Origin: DASQJL01 sp036380835
GTDB taxonomy: Bacteria > Eisenbacteria > RBG-16-71-46 > SZUA-252
Direction of reading: 5' to 3'
Assembly (NCBI GenBank): GCA_036380835.1
Contig: DASVDZ010000007.1
Span: 1 to 64,000, forward strand
Length of the DNA: 64,000 nt
Shown here: positions 16,343-23,604 of the stretch, one piece after another
Numbering within the stretch: position 1 is the first letter of the stretch
Layout: every line of letters starts with the position of its first letter
Program-made: the position numbers and the translations under genes
The notes under the pieces: model-generated
Told to the model about the DNA's origin: nothing
The model's database searches: none
The model's input: the letters and a program-made list of their open reading frames with translations, nothing else

Positions 16343-16981
16343 CTAGAAGCGGACCAGGCCGAGCCAGTTGTCGAGCAGGAACATGACCCGGCCGATGAGG
16401 AGCGACACGCGCGCCATGACGGTGTAGCCGTACGACGCGCCGAAGCTCACCATCAGGAAGTAGACACCGATCTTGGCCACGCCCCCCATCGCTCCCTTGT
16501 GCTCCTTCGAGAAGAAGAAGAAGACGAGCGTCGCGAGAAGGCCGCCGACGAGCAGGATGTTGTCGATGCTCTGCCCCGGGTGCCCGGCCACCCAGAGCGG
16601 CAGGATGCTGCCGCTCACCTGCTGGACGAGATCGCTCTGGCCGAAGCCGGTGATGCGGATGGCGGGATAGACGCCGAGGATCATGGCGATCGACCACCGC
16701 GACAGCCACTCCCCCCGGGGAAAGAACCGCGAGAAGAGGAAGAGGCAGAGGATCAGGGGCACGATCAGGATGTAGTGGCTCCCGAACGACCCGAAGAGCG
16801 GATCGAGCAGGTTCGGCTTGATCGAGGAGAAGTACGTCAGCACCACCCAGTAGCCGGCGGAGACGCCGACGAAGAGGTGCTCGCAGAACTTGTAGACGGG
16901 GTTGTCCCGGTAGAGGAACGAGAAGATGCCCAGCGTCAAGAGGGCGCCGATCCAGACGCTCAGGTCGGTGCTTGGGTGCAT
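16343..16981 (-). CDS. Polytopic membrane protein of unknown function (membrane operon gene 4)
   Basis: A 212-residue integral membrane protein that I do not recognise. It begins MHPSTDLSVWIGALLTLGIF and shows about six hydrophobic segments, including LIVPLILCLFLF and VGGLLATLVFFFF, with short loops. A periplasmic or cytoplasmic GHPGQSIDN loop separates two of them. The ATG at 16981 follows the previous stop by 2 bp. Its tight packing with the three genes upstream suggests the four products form one membrane complex. Confidence 0.7.
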   Translation of the reverse strand: MHPSTDLSVWIGALLTLGIFSFLYRDNPVYKFCEHLFVGVSAGYWVVLTYFSSIKPNLLDPLFGSFGSHYILIVPLILCLFLFSRFFPRGEWLSRWSIAMILGVYPAIRITGFGQSDLVQQVSGSILPLWVAGHPGQSIDNILLVGGLLATLVFFFFSKEHKGAMGGVAKIGVYFLMVSFGASYGYTVMARVSLLIGRVMFLLDNWLGLVRF

Positions 16982-16983
16982 GC

Positions 16984-17817
16984 CTAGCCCTTCCGTCCCT
17001 TCGCCACCCCGATGAAGGCGACGTTGCCGAGAATGATCATGAACGCGATGAAGAGGTGGGCCAGGGATTGCGCGTCCATGCCTCGCGTCGCGAGCGCCTT
17101 GTGTCCGATCAGGACCTCGTACTCCGCGGCCCCCGCCATGCCGCCGAGGAGCCCGATCAACTGCCCGGCCTGGAGGTAGGGGTAGTACTCGGGCGCGCTC
17201 ACGGCGGTGACCCCCGCCACCATGGGAAGGTGGTACCGCGACTGCACCTGCTGCACCCACTCCTTGGTGCCGGGATAGCCGGCGCTGACGCTCACCAGGA
17301 GCGCGAACTGCTCGTAGTTCTCGATCCCCTTCATCACCGGGATCTGGCCGACGGGAACGCCGCGCCGGTCGACCGGGAAGGTGCGGGGGATGCTGCTCCC
17401 CATCTGCGACATCACGATCTCGTTCCCCGACTTGTAGCCGAGGTTCACATAGTCGACGCCCTCGCGCTTCCCGTACTCCGCCCCCGCGATGTGGAGCACC
17501 TGGTCGGCGAGCGGCGGTCCGCCGGGATAGAGCTCCACGCCGATGATCTTCATGTTGCGGCTCATCAGGTGGCGCACCGCCGCGAGGTGCATGGGGTAGT
17601 TCTCGGCGATGGTCCCCGGGTCGTAGTCGCCCGCGAGGAGGACCGTCGACCCCTCGGGAAGCTTCTCGATGGCCTCGTAGAAGCCGCGCGCCCGCGGGCT
17701 CGGCGATACCGGCGCGATGTGGAACCCGAACGCGAGCGGGATCGTCGTCAGGAGCGCGACGGCCAGGAAGATCCACCGCCGGTCGAGGGCGCGAAGCGCC
17801 GAGAGGTCGAAGCTCAC
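16984..17817 (-). CDS. Membrane protein with large extracytoplasmic domain (membrane operon gene 3)
   Basis: A 277-residue protein of unknown function starting at GTG 17817 (GTGA overlap with the preceding stop). Residues 14-35 form a membrane segment, a soluble domain of about 195 residues follows, and two helices occupy the C-terminus (AGQLIGLLGGMAGA and LAHLFIAFMIILGNVAFIGV). The soluble domain contains LLAGDYDPGTIAEN, IIGVELYPGGPPLADQV and VDYVNLGYKSGNE, an alternating alpha/beta pattern that looks like a Rossmann-type or binding-protein-like fold. No catalytic motif is evident. Confidence 0.7.
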   Translation of the reverse strand: MSFDLSALRALDRRWIFLAVALLTTIPLAFGFHIAPVSPSPRARGFYEAIEKLPEGSTVLLAGDYDPGTIAENYPMHLAAVRHLMSRNMKIIGVELYPGGPPLADQVLHIAGAEYGKREGVDYVNLGYKSGNEIVMSQMGSSIPRTFPVDRRGVPVGQIPVMKGIENYEQFALLVSVSAGYPGTKEWVQQVQSRYHLPMVAGVTAVSAPEYYPYLQAGQLIGLLGGMAGAAEYEVLIGHKALATRGMDAQSLAHLFIAFMIILGNVAFIGVAKGRKG

Positions 17818-18452
17818 CCGCCGCCCTCCCCACCCCCGTACGTCTTCTCGATGCCGAGGATGATCCGGATTCCGGTCGCCATGACGCCGAGCGCGGCGCC
17901 GATCAGGATCCCGCGCTTCGCGGCGTTCTGCGGGATCTCCATCAGCCAGTCGGCCGCCGCGGGGATCGCCGGGTGAATCGCGTTGCCGATCGGGACGCGG
18001 CCGATCATCAGGACGAACGCGGCGATCGCGAGCAGGAGGGCCTCGAACGATCGGATGCGGAACGCCCGGAACGCCGCCGACGCGATGAAGAACGCGAGGA
18101 GCGCGAACATCGTCGCCGCCATCGACGTGTAGACGGTCCGGTAGATCCACGAGAACTTCGAGGAATCGTCGAGATAGTGGGTCCCCTCGGCGAATCCGAC
18201 GATCATCGTGGCGAACAGCCCCACGAGCAGCACCACCTTGAACGGCCAGTCGTGCGTCCGCTGGGAGACCTGCTGCACGTTCACCCGGAGCACGTTGGCG
18301 ACGCCGAGGACGTACGTGGCGCCGACGATCACGATCACCCATTGCTGGATCGAATCGTAGAAGGTGCGGACCGCGGGATGCGGGACGAAGAAGCCGATGA
18401 GGCAGAAGACGCCCGTCACGAGCGTGATGATGATCGGGACCTCGCGCTTCAC
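17814..18452 (-). CDS. Polytopic membrane protein of unknown function (membrane operon gene 2)
   Basis: A 212-residue protein with about six predicted membrane helices, starting MKREVPIIITLVTGVF. Notable loops are NVQQVSQRTHDWPFK and EGTHYLDDSSKFSWIY. The C-terminus ends in a Gly-rich tail after GIEKTYGGG. I recognise no family. It lies 10 bp after the receptor-like gene and overlaps the next gene by 4 bp, so all four genes are probably made together. Confidence 0.7.
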   Translation of the reverse strand: MKREVPIIITLVTGVFCLIGFFVPHPAVRTFYDSIQQWVIVIVGATYVLGVANVLRVNVQQVSQRTHDWPFKVVLLVGLFATMIVGFAEGTHYLDDSSKFSWIYRTVYTSMAATMFALLAFFIASAAFRAFRIRSFEALLLAIAAFVLMIGRVPIGNAIHPAIPAAADWLMEIPQNAAKRGILIGAALGVMATGIRIILGIEKTYGGGEGGG

Positions 18453-18462
18453 CGGGGGCGCC

Positions 18463-19602
18463 TCACTGGGTCGAGAACCATTCGTAGAGGACCGGATGGC
18501 CGGCGGTGATGAGGATGCAGCCGACCACGAGCACCGTGATGAGCAGGATCTTCACCGTGTCGGCCGCCTTGAGGCTCCCGAGGAGGAGCGGGTCGTTCGA
18601 GAGGAGCGCGCTGGCGGCGTAGTACTCCTCGCCGATCAGCGTGTAGTCGCACGCGACCACGAAGAACGGCATCTGATGGACGTTCGCCGTGCCGGCGATC
18701 TGGATGGCGCCGATCGAGTGCCCCGTCTCGGCCAGGAGCAGCGACTCCGCGAAGAACGCGCCCAGGAGCAGGTTCGCCGCGGGGCGCTCGCGCAGCATCA
18801 TGCCGTTCACCGCCGCGACGTAGGCGAACTGCTCGGACGTGACGTAGCGGACCTGGTCCGACTGGTAGGCGTCCGCGCGCCCGACGTCCTGGTAGGCCGA
18901 CTTCACGACCTCCTCCGCGACCGTGAAGACGGCGGGCGAGTTGGTCGGCACGCTGAGTCGCGTCTCGTACTTGGCCGCGGTCCGCGCGACGTTCGCGAGC
19001 AGGATCATGCTGGCGATCGTCTGAATGTCATCGATGTCCTGGACGCCGGGGATGTAGAGGATTCCCTTCCCCATCTCGGTGGCGCGGCCGATCGCCTCCT
19101 CGATCGCGGCGAGGCCGGGGATCTTCCGGAACGTCCAGCGCTTGCCCCGATGCGCCTCGTTGATGTGGAAGAAGAGGACGACGAAGAAGACCGCGGTGAC
19201 CACGAAGACGTTGATCTTGGTGGCGTCGATCCAATCGGGCGACGGAATGACGGGGCCGGACACGTCCGAGTCGAGCGCCGGCTCGGCCGGCTGCGCCACC
19301 AGCTGGTACTCGTAGACGGTCCCGTTCTGGAGCCTCCCGCCCTCGTCCACGTAGCGCTGGACGCCCCCCTCGACCGTCGCGACCGGCGCGAACATGCCGC
19401 CCCGCTCGCGGCGGACGAGGAGCCACTGCGCCGGGCGGGGATCGGGGGTCTTCCAGGTGACCGTGACGCTGCTCCCGCCGTCGTTGGGGGTATCTTCGGC
19501 GTGGAGCGGGAACGCGAACGCGCCGGCCGGCGCGAGGGCGGCCGCGAGGAACGCCGCGAGGAGTCCGGCGGTTCGGCGACGGATCGTGGAGGAAGCGGTC
19601 AG
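18463..19602 (-). CDS. Secreted Fn3-like domain plus membrane anchor (membrane operon gene 1), probable CTG start
   Basis: About 379 residues. An ATG exists at 19395, but the reading frame continues upstream with clear protein character: a signal peptide (RRRTAGLLAAFLAAALAPAG) and a fibronectin-III-like strand pattern leading into VATVEGGVQRYVDEGG and YEYQLVAQP. Between the in-frame stop near 19654 and this signal peptide there is no ATG, GTG or TTG. The best candidate is CTG at 19602, preceded by GGGGAG (19611-19616). After the Fn3-like domain (about 40-125) comes a membrane helix (INVFVVTAVFFVVLFF), then a soluble domain of about 190 residues (ILYIPGVQDIDDIQTIAS) and a second helix near the C-terminus. 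Function unknown. First gene of a unit with its own promoter. Confidence 0.65.
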   Translation of the reverse strand: MTASSTIRRRTAGLLAAFLAAALAPAGAFAFPLHAEDTPNDGGSSVTVTWKTPDPRPAQWLLVRRERGGMFAPVATVEGGVQRYVDEGGRLQNGTVYEYQLVAQPAEPALDSDVSGPVIPSPDWIDATKINVFVVTAVFFVVLFFHINEAHRGKRWTFRKIPGLAAIEEAIGRATEMGKGILYIPGVQDIDDIQTIASMILLANVARTAAKYETRLSVPTNSPAVFTVAEEVVKSAYQDVGRADAYQSDQVRYVTSEQFAYVAAVNGMMLRERPAANLLLGAFFAESLLLAETGHSIGAIQIAGTANVHQMPFFVVACDYTLIGEEYYAASALLSNDPLLLGSLKAADTVKILLITVLVVGCILITAGHPVLYEWFSTQ

Positions 19603-19707
19603 GCGCGCGCTCCCCGATTGTCGAGCGCTTCCGATGGGCGGGCGAATCGGATGTCAACCACGCGAGTGGCGATCCTCCGTGCGGAATGCGGTCCGGCCGA
19701 CGGGGAG

Positions 19708-19736
19708 ACGGTACGGGGTGCGCTCCGGACTGTCAA
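19708..19736 (-). promoter_or_regulatory. Strong promoter of the membrane operon
   Basis: TTGACA (19731-19736), a 17 bp spacer, TACCGT (19708-19713) on the minus strand. Predicted +1 is about 19701, leaving a leader of about 99 nt to the CTG start. It begins only a few bases after the preceding terminator-like hairpin. Confidence 0.65.
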
Positions 19737-19737
19737 G

Positions 19738-19763
19738 AACCGATCCACCGTCGCGGATCGGTT
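19738..19763 (-). terminator. Hairpin terminator of the gcv/GlmL operon
   Basis: A perfect 9 bp inverted repeat AACCGATCC / GGATCGGTT with an 8 nt loop, starting within the stop codon of the 376-residue protein and followed on the minus strand by TTCTTG. The U-run is short, but position and stem quality fit an intrinsic terminator insulating the next operon. Confidence 0.55.
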
Positions 19764-20892
19764 ACGACTCGATCATCTCCACGTTGGCGCGGGGAAGCAT
19801 GACCCGCTCGCCCCCTCCGAAGTCGACCTCGAGGACGCGGACCTTCGCTTCGGTCTCGAGCGCGACCAGCTCCGGAGGGAGCGCCGTCACCTTTCCGAGC
19901 CGGCCGAAGTAGGGCTGGCGAATGACCCGGATCAGGCTCCCCGGCACGAGGCCCCCTTCCTGGGTCCCGTCGCGCTTCGCGTCGGCCCGCCCCGTCTCCT
20001 CGAGCCGCGGCGCGATGATCTCGGGCCGGAGCACTCCGGCGCGGATCTGGGTGGCGCCGCTCACCGAGACCTTCCGTCCCTCGCACTCCTTCAGCAGGTC
20101 GAACGTGCGCTGGGCCATCGGGATCTCGCCGAAGCCCTCGGTGACCACGAGCGTGAGCCCCTTCTCCTCGGAGCCGGTGATGGCGACGCCGAGGTCGTAG
20201 CCGAGGAACTCGCGCAGGTCGTGATCGTCGAAGCCCCCGATCACGATCCCCTTGACCCCGAGCTGCACGGCGTGCCGGAGCGTCTTGGTCGTGACGTGCG
20301 ATCCGCCGACGACCACCTTCCCGCGCGCCGCCTCGGTGATCGCCGCCTCGGTCAGCACCGACGAGGGCGACGGGACCGCGACGTGCAGGATCCCCGCCGT
20401 CTCGCCGCCGATGCCGAAGATCCCCTGGATGAAGGTCCCGCAGGTCTCCACCGTGACGCCCTGGTTCGGGTGGACGTCGATGATCGTCCCGTCCACGTAG
20501 GCGTCCACCTCGACCGGGATCGGCGGCTCGCGGAGCAGCGCCTGGCCCGTCACGGCCGACACGTTCTCGATCGTCCCGTCGATGGGCGACAGGCACTTGG
20601 AGCGGAAGAGCCCGAAGAAGGACTTGGATTCCGCGAACGACTCTCCCTTCTTGACGGGAGACCCGACCGGCTTCGTCAGGCACTCGTTCACGTCCTCGGG
20701 GAGGACCCCCAGGATGTTCGCGGCGTTGACCGTCTGCACGTTCCCCGGCAGGTCGGTGCGGGCGACGACGGTCTCGGCCGAGACCTTGTCGCCGACCTTG
20801 ACCACGACGGTGCCGGCGAGCGGGAGCTTCCGCTCGCGGTGGAGCGTCGCGAAGGCGGTGACCTTGAGACCGGGCGTATACGAGTGGGCCAC
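19762..20892 (-). CDS. Barrel-sandwich and KOW-like protein linked to GlmL/MutL-like ATPase
   Basis: A 376-residue soluble protein of unknown function starting at GTG 20892, 3 bp after the GlmL-like gene. The N-terminal half has Gly-rich hairpins reminiscent of lipoyl/biotinyl barrel-sandwich hybrids (LPLAGTVVVKVGDKVSAET, SPIDGTIENVSAVTGQ, VDGTIIDVHPNQG), but no modified-Lys motif is evident. The middle contains a glycine-rich alpha/beta section (VKGIVIGGFDDHDLREFLGY). Residues 315-376 resemble a KOW/SH3-like barrel (GSLIRVIRQPYFGRLGKVT). Its placement suggests it works with the ATPase upstream. No enzyme activity is assigned. Confidence 0.65.
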   Translation of the reverse strand: MAHSYTPGLKVTAFATLHRERKLPLAGTVVVKVGDKVSAETVVARTDLPGNVQTVNAANILGVLPEDVNECLTKPVGSPVKKGESFAESKSFFGLFRSKCLSPIDGTIENVSAVTGQALLREPPIPVEVDAYVDGTIIDVHPNQGVTVETCGTFIQGIFGIGGETAGILHVAVPSPSSVLTEAAITEAARGKVVVGGSHVTTKTLRHAVQLGVKGIVIGGFDDHDLREFLGYDLGVAITGSEEKGLTLVVTEGFGEIPMAQRTFDLLKECEGRKVSVSGATQIRAGVLRPEIIAPRLEETGRADAKRDGTQEGGLVPGSLIRVIRQPYFGRLGKVTALPPELVALETEAKVRVLEVDFGGGERVMLPRANVEMIES

Positions 20893-20895
20893 GCG

Positions 20896-22755
20896 TCAGC
20901 TCCTCACCAGGGCCGCCGGCTCCCTCGGCGGCGTCGCCTTCGGGCCGGCGGGATAGATCTTCAGGGCCTCGTTCCATTCGTTCAGCTTCGCGATCCGCTT
21001 CGCGCGATCCTCCGGCAGGCCGAAGGGCCGCCGGCCGCGGCAGTCGAAGATCAGTCCCACGACGCCGCCCCGGAGCGTGACCGCGCGCTCGCGTCCCTTC
21101 CCCTCGCCGACGTCGAACGCCTTCTCGGGCCTCAGCACGGCCTTCACGAACTGGCCGTCCGCGAGGGGAACCAGCTTCAGGTAGCCGAACGGGAGCGAGA
21201 ACGACTCCTTCTCCCCGCCGGGGCGCTCGAGCTCCACGGTGAGCATCGTCTGGCCCTCCTTGCCGGCGCCGACGGGGGCGACGCTCGAGCCGAGGCGGAT
21301 CAGGCAGTCCTTCTCGAAGACCTCCTTCGCCGCCTGCGGATGCACGGTCGAGAGCACGCCCAGCTGGGGCATCATGAAGATCGAGTCCACGGCCAGCTCC
21401 GTCACGTGCTCCGGCAGGAACGCGTCGAGCATCATGAGCGCCGCCTGCGCGCGCCGGGGCGCGTGCGAGAGGACGCCGCCGCTCCCGACGAGGAGGTCGA
21501 GGTGGTCGAGACGCACCAAGGACTCGCCGCTCGCGGTCTGCTCGAACGTGTCGGAGATCGTCCGCTCCTGCTGGACCCCCTTGAGCCCGACGGCGAGCTG
21601 CTTGTGCTGCTCGAAGGCGAGCCGGAGCGCTTCCCTCGAGATCGCCTGCTCGATGATCAGCTCCTGCAGCGACTGGGGGATCGTGGTCGGGCGGATCATC
21701 TTGTTCTTGATTCGATTCCTGAGGTCGGGCTCGCCGATCTCGAACGGCACCCAGCGGAGGATGTTCGGGAGGCCCGCCTCGGCGAGCACGTTCGAGACGC
21801 TGTAGCTCATTCCGAGATTCGCGCTCACCGTCCGGTTGAAGACGCCCTGGAAGACCGAGAAGACGTCGGTCGTGGCGCCGCCGATGTCCACGCCGATCAC
21901 GTTGATCTTCTCCTCGCGCGCGATGGTCTCGATGATGAGCCCCACGGCGCCCGGCGTCGGCATGATCGGCACGGGGCTCCAGGTCATGAGCTTCTTGTAC
22001 CCGGGCGCGTGCGCCATCACGTGCTCCATGAAGAGGTCGTGGATCTTGTCGCGCGCCGGGGTCAGGTTCTCGCGCTCGAGGACGGGGCGGAGGTTGTCGG
22101 TCACCACGAGCGCGGTCTTGTGCTCGAGCCGTTCCCGCACGATGCCGGCCGCGTCCTTGTTCCCCGCGTAGATGACCGGCAGCTCGTAGCCGGCGCCGAG
22201 CCGCGCCTTCGGCTCCGCCGCCGCGAGCAGCTCGGCCATCTCGGCCACGTGCGACGTGGTGCCGCCGTCGATGCCGCCCGAGAGGAGGATCATGTCCGGG
22301 CGAAGCTGGCGGATCCGCCGGATCTTCTCGTGCGGCAGGCGGCCGTCGTTGCTCGCGATCACGTCCATCACGATCGCGCCGGCGCCCAGCGCCGCCCGCT
22401 GCGCGCTCTCCCCCGTCATGCTCTTCACGACTCCGGAGACCATCATCTGGAGGCCGCCGCCCGCGCTCGAGGTGGAGATGTAGAGGTCGACGCCCTCGTT
22501 CCCCTTCTGGGGCGTCACGATGCGCTCCCCGTCCAGGATCTTCCGGCCGGCCAGCTCCTCGACCTCCATGATCGCGTTCAGCACGCCGCGCGTCACGTCC
22601 TCGAACGGGGCCTCGACGGTGGTCGGCGCCTCGCCGCGCACGATCAGACGGTACGCCCCGTCGCGGCGCTCGATCAGGATGGCCTTCGTGGTCGTGCTGC
22701 CGCAGTCGGTGGCGAGGATCGAGTTCAACGGCTTCTCGGGATCGGACGGGGTCAC
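20896..22755 (-). CDS. GlmL/MutL-family ASKHA ATPase (mutase-reactivation-like)
   Basis: A 619-residue protein of the GlmL/MutL family (not the DNA-repair MutL). Actin-like ATP-binding loops are clear: TDCGSTTTKAILIER near residue 16 and GVDIGGATTDVFSVFQG near residue 295, with LLVGSGGVLSHAPRRAQ as the adenosine motif. GlmL is encoded beside adenosylcobalamin-dependent glutamate mutase in clostridia and is thought to help maintain the enzyme. Here no B12-dependent mutase is in the window. The gene lies at the end of the glycine-cleavage operon instead, so the client is unknown. It overlaps the 125-residue gene by 4 bp (ATGA). Confidence 0.78.
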   Translation of the reverse strand: MTPSDPEKPLNSILATDCGSTTTKAILIERRDGAYRLIVRGEAPTTVEAPFEDVTRGVLNAIMEVEELAGRKILDGERIVTPQKGNEGVDLYISTSSAGGGLQMMVSGVVKSMTGESAQRAALGAGAIVMDVIASNDGRLPHEKIRRIRQLRPDMILLSGGIDGGTTSHVAEMAELLAAAEPKARLGAGYELPVIYAGNKDAAGIVRERLEHKTALVVTDNLRPVLERENLTPARDKIHDLFMEHVMAHAPGYKKLMTWSPVPIMPTPGAVGLIIETIAREEKINVIGVDIGGATTDVFSVFQGVFNRTVSANLGMSYSVSNVLAEAGLPNILRWVPFEIGEPDLRNRIKNKMIRPTTIPQSLQELIIEQAISREALRLAFEQHKQLAVGLKGVQQERTISDTFEQTASGESLVRLDHLDLLVGSGGVLSHAPRRAQAALMMLDAFLPEHVTELAVDSIFMMPQLGVLSTVHPQAAKEVFEKDCLIRLGSSVAPVGAGKEGQTMLTVELERPGGEKESFSLPFGYLKLVPLADGQFVKAVLRPEKAFDVGEGKGRERAVTLRGGVVGLIFDCRGRRPFGLPEDRAKRIAKLNEWNEALKIYPAGPKATPPREPAALVRS

Positions 22756-23129
22756 GGCGCTTCCTTTCGGTTCTTGCGGGCGGCGCGCTTCTCGTCGCGC
22801 CGCGCCCTCTCGGCCCGGCGTTCCGCCTCGTCGCGCCGCTCGATCGTGACAAGAAGGGCTTCCATGTTCTCGCGGCGCTCCATCAGCGCCGCGAAGCGTT
22901 CGTACTCGGGCACCGGGAAGAGCGCCCTCACCATCGGCTCGAAGAAGTACATCGCCTGGCTCCCCACGAACGAGAGCGGCTTCACGCTCTCGAGGAAGAG
23001 GATCGCCGGCACGGTCATGCGATACCGGATCACCAGCTCGGCCAGCCGCTCGAAGAGCCGCTCGTCCTCGGGCGTGAGCGCCCCGGTCGGCGGCGCGGCC
23101 GGCTCGACCCGCGGGGCGGCCCCGGTCAC
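22752..23129 (-). CDS. Small charged protein of unknown function in the gcv operon
   Basis: A 125-residue protein starting at GTG 23129. After a Pro/Ala-rich N-terminus it is helical: residues 20-75 contain ERLAELVIRYRMTVPAILFL and SVKPLSFVGSQAMYFFEPMV, amphipathic rather than clearly membrane-spanning. The C-terminal 40 residues are a highly charged Glu/Arg/Lys coiled-coil-like tail (ERRDEAERRAERARRDEKRA). I recognise no family. Stop-start overlaps with neighbours on both sides imply coupled translation, and a role alongside the GlmL-like protein is plausible. Confidence 0.6.
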   Translation of the reverse strand: MTGAAPRVEPAAPPTGALTPEDERLFERLAELVIRYRMTVPAILFLESVKPLSFVGSQAMYFFEPMVRALFPVPEYERFAALMERRENMEALLVTIERRDEAERRAERARRDEKRAARKNRKEAP

Positions 23130-23164
23130 GGGCCGATCCCGCGCTTGGTCGCGGGGGCGGTCAT
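23126..23164 (-). CDS. Possible 12-codon translational relay ORF
   Basis: ATG 23164 overlaps the stop of the 147-residue gene (ATGA). It encodes MTAPATKRGIGP and stops at a TGA that overlaps the GTG start of the next gene (GTGA). It may be a real coupling minigene, a start-site artefact, or the remnant of an N-terminus broken by an indel. Confidence 0.25.
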   Translation of the reverse strand: MTAPATKRGIGP

Positions 23165-23604
23165 GCCCCGGCGGCTCCGGAGAGCCGCGCTTCCACGAAC
23201 GCCACCACTTGATCTCGATTCCCTCCGGGAATCAGCCGGACGCCGCGGTAGGCGTCCAGCCAGTTCCGCTTCTCGAACGGGCTCAGGAACACCCCGTTCT
23301 TGTCCGCCTCGAACCGGCGCATCTCGGTCCAGGGGCGGACCCGCAACACGCCGAGCGAGCGCACCTCGACCGACTCCTTCGTCAGCCGGTAGGCCGTCGG
23401 GAGGAGGAACGACGAGAGGGAGAGGAGCACCGCGAGCGGCGCCGCGACCGCCAGCACCCGGTCGCGGGTCCCCTGTCCGATCAACGCGCCCAGGACGAGC
23501 GCCGAGGCGAGGAGGACCGCCGCGGCGATCGGCCGCTCGCGCGCGGGCCAGACGGTCCACGCGATCTCGTCGGCCGTGTCCTTCGCGGCCCGGTCACGCG
23601 CCAC
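23161..23604 (-). CDS. Small membrane protein, PH-like domain
   Basis: A 147-residue protein. Two hydrophobic segments (IAAAVLLASALVLGALI and VLAVAAPLAVLLSLSSFLL, about residues 27-70) precede a beta-rich soluble part with VEVRSLGVLRVRPWTEMRRF and FLSPFEKRNWLDAYRGVRL. This resembles the bacterial PH-like membrane proteins that carry short hairpin anchors. The start at 23604 overlaps the end of gcvPB by 11 bp, placing it in the gcv operon. No function can be assigned. Confidence 0.65.
   Translation of the reverse strand: MARDRAAKDTADEIAWTVWPARERPIAAAVLLASALVLGALIGQGTRDRVLAVAAPLAVLLSLSSFLLPTAYRLTKESVEVRSLGVLRVRPWTEMRRFEADKNGVFLSPFEKRNWLDAYRGVRLIPGGNRDQVVAFVEARLSGAAGA

Noticed and set aside
20896..22755. 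DNA mismatch-repair MutL
   Set aside because: The ATP-binding loops are actin-like (ASKHA), not GHKL; the protein belongs to the glutamate-mutase-associated GlmL/MutL family.
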